From positions 1 through 54,757 of the forward strand of contig JAEULK010000101.1 in NCBI GenBank assembly GCA_016793775.1: 54,757 nt of DNA, in the 5' to 3' direction. This document shows, in pieces, positions 52,761-54,757 of this stretch (its first letter is position 1; every line of letters starts with the position of its first letter). This DNA comes from Sphingopyxis sp. (GTDB lineage Bacteria; Pseudomonadota; Alphaproteobacteria; Sphingomonadales; Sphingomonadaceae). The notes beneath the pieces were generated by a model. It was not told where the DNA came from, searched no databases, and saw nothing but the letters and a program-made list of their open reading frames with translations. The translations under genes were made by a program, and so were the position numbers.

Positions 52761-52786
52761 GAGGGCGGCGGTTTCCCGCCGCCCTC
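52761..52786 (-). terminator. Strong hairpin after groL
   Basis: An 11-bp perfect stem (GAGGGCGGCGG/CCGCCGCCCTC) with a TTTC loop lies 7 bases after the groL stop. There is no long T-run, but the stem is very stable. Confidence 0.6.
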
Positions 52787-52792
52787 GATATG

Positions 52793-54436
<1,644 letters not shown>

Positions 54437-54458
54437 TCAGTTGGTGATGAGTGCGGCA

Positions 54459-54757
54459 TCAGGCCGCCTGCTTGAGCGCCTCGGTCTGCTCGATCACGCC
54501 GAGGATGTCGCTCTCCTTCATGAAGAGCAGTTCCTCGCCGTCGATGCGCACCTCGGTGCCCGACCATTTGCCGAACAGGATGCGGTCGCCGGCCTGAACG
54601 TCGAGTGCGGTGACCGAGCCGTCCTCGGCGCGGGCGCCCGGACCGACGGCGACGACTTCGCCTTCCTGCGGCTTTTCCTTGGCGGTGTCGGGGATGATGA
54701 TGCCGCCCGAGGTCTTCTCCTCGGCTTCGATGCGGCGGACGACCACACGGTCGTGCA
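54459..54757 (-). CDS. groS: Co-chaperonin GroES (5' end cut by window)
   Basis: The visible part reads from [13 protein letters not shown] to the C-terminus. Standard GroES motifs are present: [16 protein letters not shown] (mobile loop, ~residues 20-35 of the usual protein), GEVVAVGPG, and [13 protein letters not shown]. The first ten or so residues lie beyond position 54757. It forms the lid of the GroEL chamber and is the first gene of the groSL operon. Confidence 0.95.
   Translation of the reverse strand, partial: HDRVVVRRIEAEEKTSGGIIIPDTAKEKPQEGEVVAVGPGARAEDGSVTALDVQAGDRILFGKWSGTEVRIDGEELLFMKESDILGVIEQTEALKQAA

Overview
The window is GC-rich chromosomal DNA from an alphaproteobacterium, most likely a sphingomonad of the Sphingopyxis type. 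This is inferred from DUF6894, DUF6766 and DUF5818 proteins, an HWE-type histidine kinase, a DUF736 gene of the kind carried by alphaproteobacterial integrative elements, and the GroEL sequence. No rRNA, tRNA, CRISPR array, transposase or integrase was found. Both ends are cut: an unidentified gene enters at the left edge and groES leaves at the right edge.

Left part (1-26 kb): core and stress metabolism. A GH130 glycoside phosphorylase/hydrolase on the plus strand faces a minus-strand run of small stress-type genes (DUF6894, hemerythrin, SDR and two small proteins). Next is a minus-strand operon-like block of katE (large catalase), a second GH130 protein and a large six-hairpin-like glycosidase. 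Divergent from katE is a Crp/Fnr regulator, followed by membrane proteins, an SRPBCC protein, a zinc alcohol dehydrogenase and an SDR. A tightly overlapping four-gene set (histidine phosphatase, NAD(P)H-hydrate dehydratase, MgtC, thioredoxin-reductase-like flavoprotein) is followed by a divergent response regulator and a PAS-GAF-HWE kinase.

Middle part (26-47.3 kb): an accessory island. It opens with three adjacent GC hairpins and a DUF736 gene, a signature of integrative conjugative elements. A fused nucleotidyltransferase-HEPN protein, small DUF3253 and UVR-motif genes, and a lone SMC-like ATPase follow. The core is a set of nucleic-acid machines. A plus-strand SbcD-like nuclease and SbcC-like ATPase converge on a minus-strand run that reads, in transcription order: a membrane-anchored TerB_N/TerB/TerB_C protein, a BrxD-like ATPase, an Lhr/BrxHI-like SF2 helicase, a WYL-TerB fusion and a UPF1-like SF1 helicase. 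BREX hallmark genes (pglZ, pglX, brxA/B) are absent. I interpret this as a candidate anti-invader or DNA-damage system built around TerB and is the best candidate for an undescribed system here.

Right part (47.6-54.8 kb): stress and housekeeping genes again. These are a flavodoxin-type FMN reductase, a BON-domain protein, a TupA-like ATP-grasp protein, a PfpI/DJ-1 protein, several small hydrophilic proteins, and groL-groS on the minus strand. A short degenerate motif around GAAAGCGGAC recurs in intergenic spaces of the island.
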